Part shown: piece by piece, positions 5,122 to 6,656 of the stretch
Layout: each line of letters begins with the position of its first letter
Numbering within the stretch: the first letter of the stretch is position 1
Source: Chloroflexota bacterium
GTDB lineage: Bacteria; Chloroflexota; Dehalococcoidia; SAR202; UBA11138
Direction of reading: 5' to 3'
Assembly: GCA_022566975.1 (NCBI GenBank)
Contig: JADFHV010000121.1
Location: 1 to 6,656, forward strand
DNA length: 6,656 nucleotides
Notes under the pieces: model-generated
What the model saw: the letters and a program-made list of their open reading frames with translations, nothing else
The model's database searches: none
Told to the model about the DNA's origin: nothing
Translations under genes and position numbers: made by a program

Positions 5122-6255
5122 ATGGCTTCCAACGGGCGAGAGCGAAACGTTGTGGTCTTGCAGCTTTCCGGTGGAAACGACTGCCTCAACACCATCATCC
5201 CGTACGAGGACGGCCTCTACTACGACTTCCGTCCCAACGTGCACATCTCACCGGAAGAGGTCCTGCCCCTGGAGGACGGGCTCGGCTTGACGCCCCATGC
5301 CGCGGCCATCAAGCGGCTCTGGGACGAGGGCCACGTCGCGGTGATCAACGGCATCGGCTATCCGAGCCCCAACCGGTCCCACTTCCGGTCCATGGACGTG
5401 TGGCACACGGCGCAACCCGACAAAATCGGGTCCGAGGGCTGGCTGGGCCGTGCCCTCCGGGAGATCGACCCTGAGGGCGACAATGTGCTCACGGGGGTGA
5501 ACTTCGGACGGGGGCTGCCCAGGGCCCTGAGCGCCAAGGGGGTCCCGGTCGCCTCGGTGGGAGACCTGGAGACCTACGGCGTGCTTACCGGTATCGACGA
5601 TGAGGCCCAAAGGGCCAAGGCCTTGGACGTCTTCTCCCGGGTCTACTCGCCGATGCTCGGCAAGGGACCGGTGGTCGACTACCTGGCTCAAACCGGCCTG
5701 GACGCCTTGAAAGGCGCGGATATCCTCAGCAGCGCCGTGGAAAACTACACTTCGACCGTAGAGTACGGCGGTGACGACGTGGGCCAATACATGAAAAACA
5801 TGGCCCAGACCCACCTGGCCGGCTTCGGTACCAGGATCCTTTACACTACGGCCCCCTACAACAGCTTCGACACCCATGCCGGCGAGCTGGCCAACCACAC
5901 CCGGCTTTGGACCGAGACCAGCCGGGCCATCGCCGACTTCTACGATGACCTGAAGGAGCACGACGCCGGCGATAACGTGGTGCTGCTGGTATTCACCGAG
6001 TTCGGGCGCCGGGTCCATGACAACGGCTCCGGCACTGACCACGGTTCCGGCGGGATAACCTTCGTCGTCGGCGACGCGGTCAAGGGCGGTCTCTACGGTG
6101 AGTATCCTTCCCTGCAGGAAGATAAGCTGCTGGAGGGCGACCTGCACTTCAACAACGACTTCCGGGGCCTGTACTCTACTTTGTTGGAGGATTGGCTGGG
6201 TCTGGATGCCAAGCCTATTGTCGCCGGCAGCTTTGAAAAGTTGGCTTTTCTTTAG
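5122..6255 (+). CDS. DUF1501 family protein (alkaline-phosphatase-fold), without export signal
   Basis: A 377-residue DUF1501 protein, a family related to the alkaline phosphatase/sulfatase fold whose reaction is largely unknown. Family motifs appear in order: LSGGND-LNT at 15-24; GIGYP-NRSHF with a following W-H-T at 77-96; NSFDTHAGE with D250 and H252 at 247-255; FTEFGRRV then GTDHG with D306 and H307 at 291-308; and DFRGLYSTLLEDWLG at 346-360. These Asp/His/Glu residues are plausible metal ligands. Many members carry a twin-arginine signal; this one begins directly at the first beta-strand (residues 9-15) and an in-frame stop at 5092 rules out a longer form, so it should be cytoplasmic. 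Start fixed by GGAGG six nt upstream. Cys21 replaces the Gly common in LSGGNDGLN. It heads a likely unit with the NHL-type gene 103 nt downstream. Confidence 0.9.
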   Translation: MASNGRERNVVVLQLSGGNDCLNTIIPYEDGLYYDFRPNVHISPEEVLPLEDGLGLTPHAAAIKRLWDEGHVAVINGIGYPSPNRSHFRSMDVWHTAQPDKIGSEGWLGRALREIDPEGDNVLTGVNFGRGLPRALSAKGVPVASVGDLETYGVLTGIDDEAQRAKALDVFSRVYSPMLGKGPVVDYLAQTGLDALKGADILSSAVENYTSTVEYGGDDVGQYMKNMAQTHLAGFGTRILYTTAPYNSFDTHAGELANHTRLWTETSRAIADFYDDLKEHDAGDNVVLLVFTEFGRRVHDNGSGTDHGSGGITFVVGDAVKGGLYGEYPSLQEDKLLEGDLHFNNDFRGLYSTLLEDWLGLDAKPIVAGSFEKLAFL

Positions 6256-6296
6256 GCCGGTAAGCATTAGCTCGGTCACTGCGCTCAAGCCGGAGT

Positions 6297-6318
6297 GCCC
6301 CGGTCTAGTTGCTGGGGC
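6297..6318 (+). other. stem-loop between the DUF1501 and NHL genes
   Basis: GCCCCGG (6297-6303) pairs with CTGGGGC (6312-6318) in a 7-bp stem with one G-U pair and an 8-nt loop. It lies 41 nt after the DUF1501 stop and 40 nt before the next ATG. No T-run follows, so it is more likely a transcript-processing or partial-termination element than a full terminator. No promoter is obvious in this 103-nt gap, which favours read-through. Confidence 0.3.
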
Positions 6319-6358
6319 CAGGCCGGCCTTCAAGAAACGCTTTGATTGGGAGGTAAGA

Positions 6359-6656
6359 ATGACCACGCAACAGATTTCCCACGTTAATTTGCAGTACAGC
6401 CACACCATCGGCCGGGGAGAGAATTTCGGTCCTGGGTTCACCCAGCCCCAATTTATCGCCCGGGGCGAGGGCGACTTGATGTACGTGCTCTGCCGAGGAT
6501 CGGAGTACCGCCCGGAGGGCACCCGCATCACGGTCTGCACCGTGGATGAGGAGTTCGTCAGCATCTTCGCCCGGGGTGTCGCCCAGCAGGGTCCCCATGA
6601 GTACAACCTGGACGACGGATCCCTGGCCTGGCCCACCTGCATCGCCATCAGCAAAA
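6359..6656 (+). CDS. NHL-repeat/six-bladed beta-propeller protein, 5' part only
   Basis: The first 99 codons of a gene that runs past the window edge. The translation starts MTTQQISHVNLQYSHTIGRG and reads like NHL or SMP-30-type propeller blades. One blade is GPGFTQPQFIARGEGDLMYVLCRG at residues 24-47, with the usual G-x-G-F-x-x-P opening and a strand ending in Y-V. The next strand is GTRITVCTVDEEFVSIFA at 53-70, and a second opening lies near PTCIAIS. Such proteins act as scaffolds or as lactonases and lyases; the fragment does not decide which. No signal peptide, so probably cytoplasmic like its neighbour. The ATG at 6359 has GGGAGG (6348-6353) five nt upstream. It probably shares a transcript with the DUF1501 gene. 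Confidence 0.72.
   Translation, partial: MTTQQISHVNLQYSHTIGRGENFGPGFTQPQFIARGEGDLMYVLCRGSEYRPEGTRITVCTVDEEFVSIFARGVAQQGPHEYNLDDGSLAWPTCIAISK

Noticed and set aside
5248..6654. Long minus-strand open frame of 468 codons antisense to the DUF1501 and NHL genes
   Set aside because: It covers two genes with clear motifs and their intergenic gap, and has no domain of its own.
1..6656. tRNA, rRNA, CRISPR array, transposase or toxin-antitoxin genes
   Set aside because: None was seen on reading both strands: no regularly spaced repeats, no cloverleaf-like segment with CCA end, no transposase motifs.

Overview
The window is a fragment of a GC-rich bacterial chromosome with seven supported genes and no RNA gene, CRISPR array or transposase. 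The mix is: a lipoprotein with a very long Pro/Thr linker, an enolase-superfamily enzyme, a two-domain amidohydrolase, a DUF1501 protein and an NHL-type beta-propeller. It resembles uncultured Chloroflexota (Dehalococcoidia/SAR202-like lineages). That placement is inference from gene content and style, not from a marker gene.

Left part (1-1852, all genes on the minus strand). In transcription order: a secreted lipoprotein (1852-1046) carrying an amicyanin-like type-1 copper domain on a roughly 155-residue stalk; a possible small single-pass membrane protein (1023-799) followed by a weak intrinsic-terminator candidate; then, after a 269-nt gap of only about 51% GC, a stand-alone FHA-domain protein (529-164). 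Positions 1-163 hold no gene I can support, only short inverted repeats.

Middle part (1853-4858). A 220-nt divergent intergenic region holds a perfect TATAAT flanked by two inverted repeats. It precedes a 545-residue plus-strand protein made of two amidohydrolase-2 barrels. The second barrel keeps all expected metal ligands; the first has lost most of them. This gene converges, with 29 nt between, on a minus-strand mandelate-racemase-type enzyme that keeps the complete catalytic set.

Right part (4859-6656). A 263-nt divergent region separates the racemase-type gene from a plus-strand DUF1501 gene. It contains two face-to-face sigma-70-type promoters, each with a perfect TTGACA and a 17-nt spacer, with a 12-bp perfect palindrome between them. 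The racemase-side leader has a GC-rich hairpin and a 7-nt perfect complement to its own Shine-Dalgarno sequence. The DUF1501 gene is followed by an NHL-repeat protein cut off by the window edge.

Working together (inference): the amidohydrolase, racemase/dehydratase-type enzyme, DUF1501 hydrolase-fold protein and beta-propeller look like a small accessory catabolic locus for an organic acid, lactone or sugar acid. The shared divergent control region is the strongest sign of co-regulation. No defence or mobile system is visible. The most unusual items are the half-dead double amidohydrolase and the regulatory architecture at 4918-5077.
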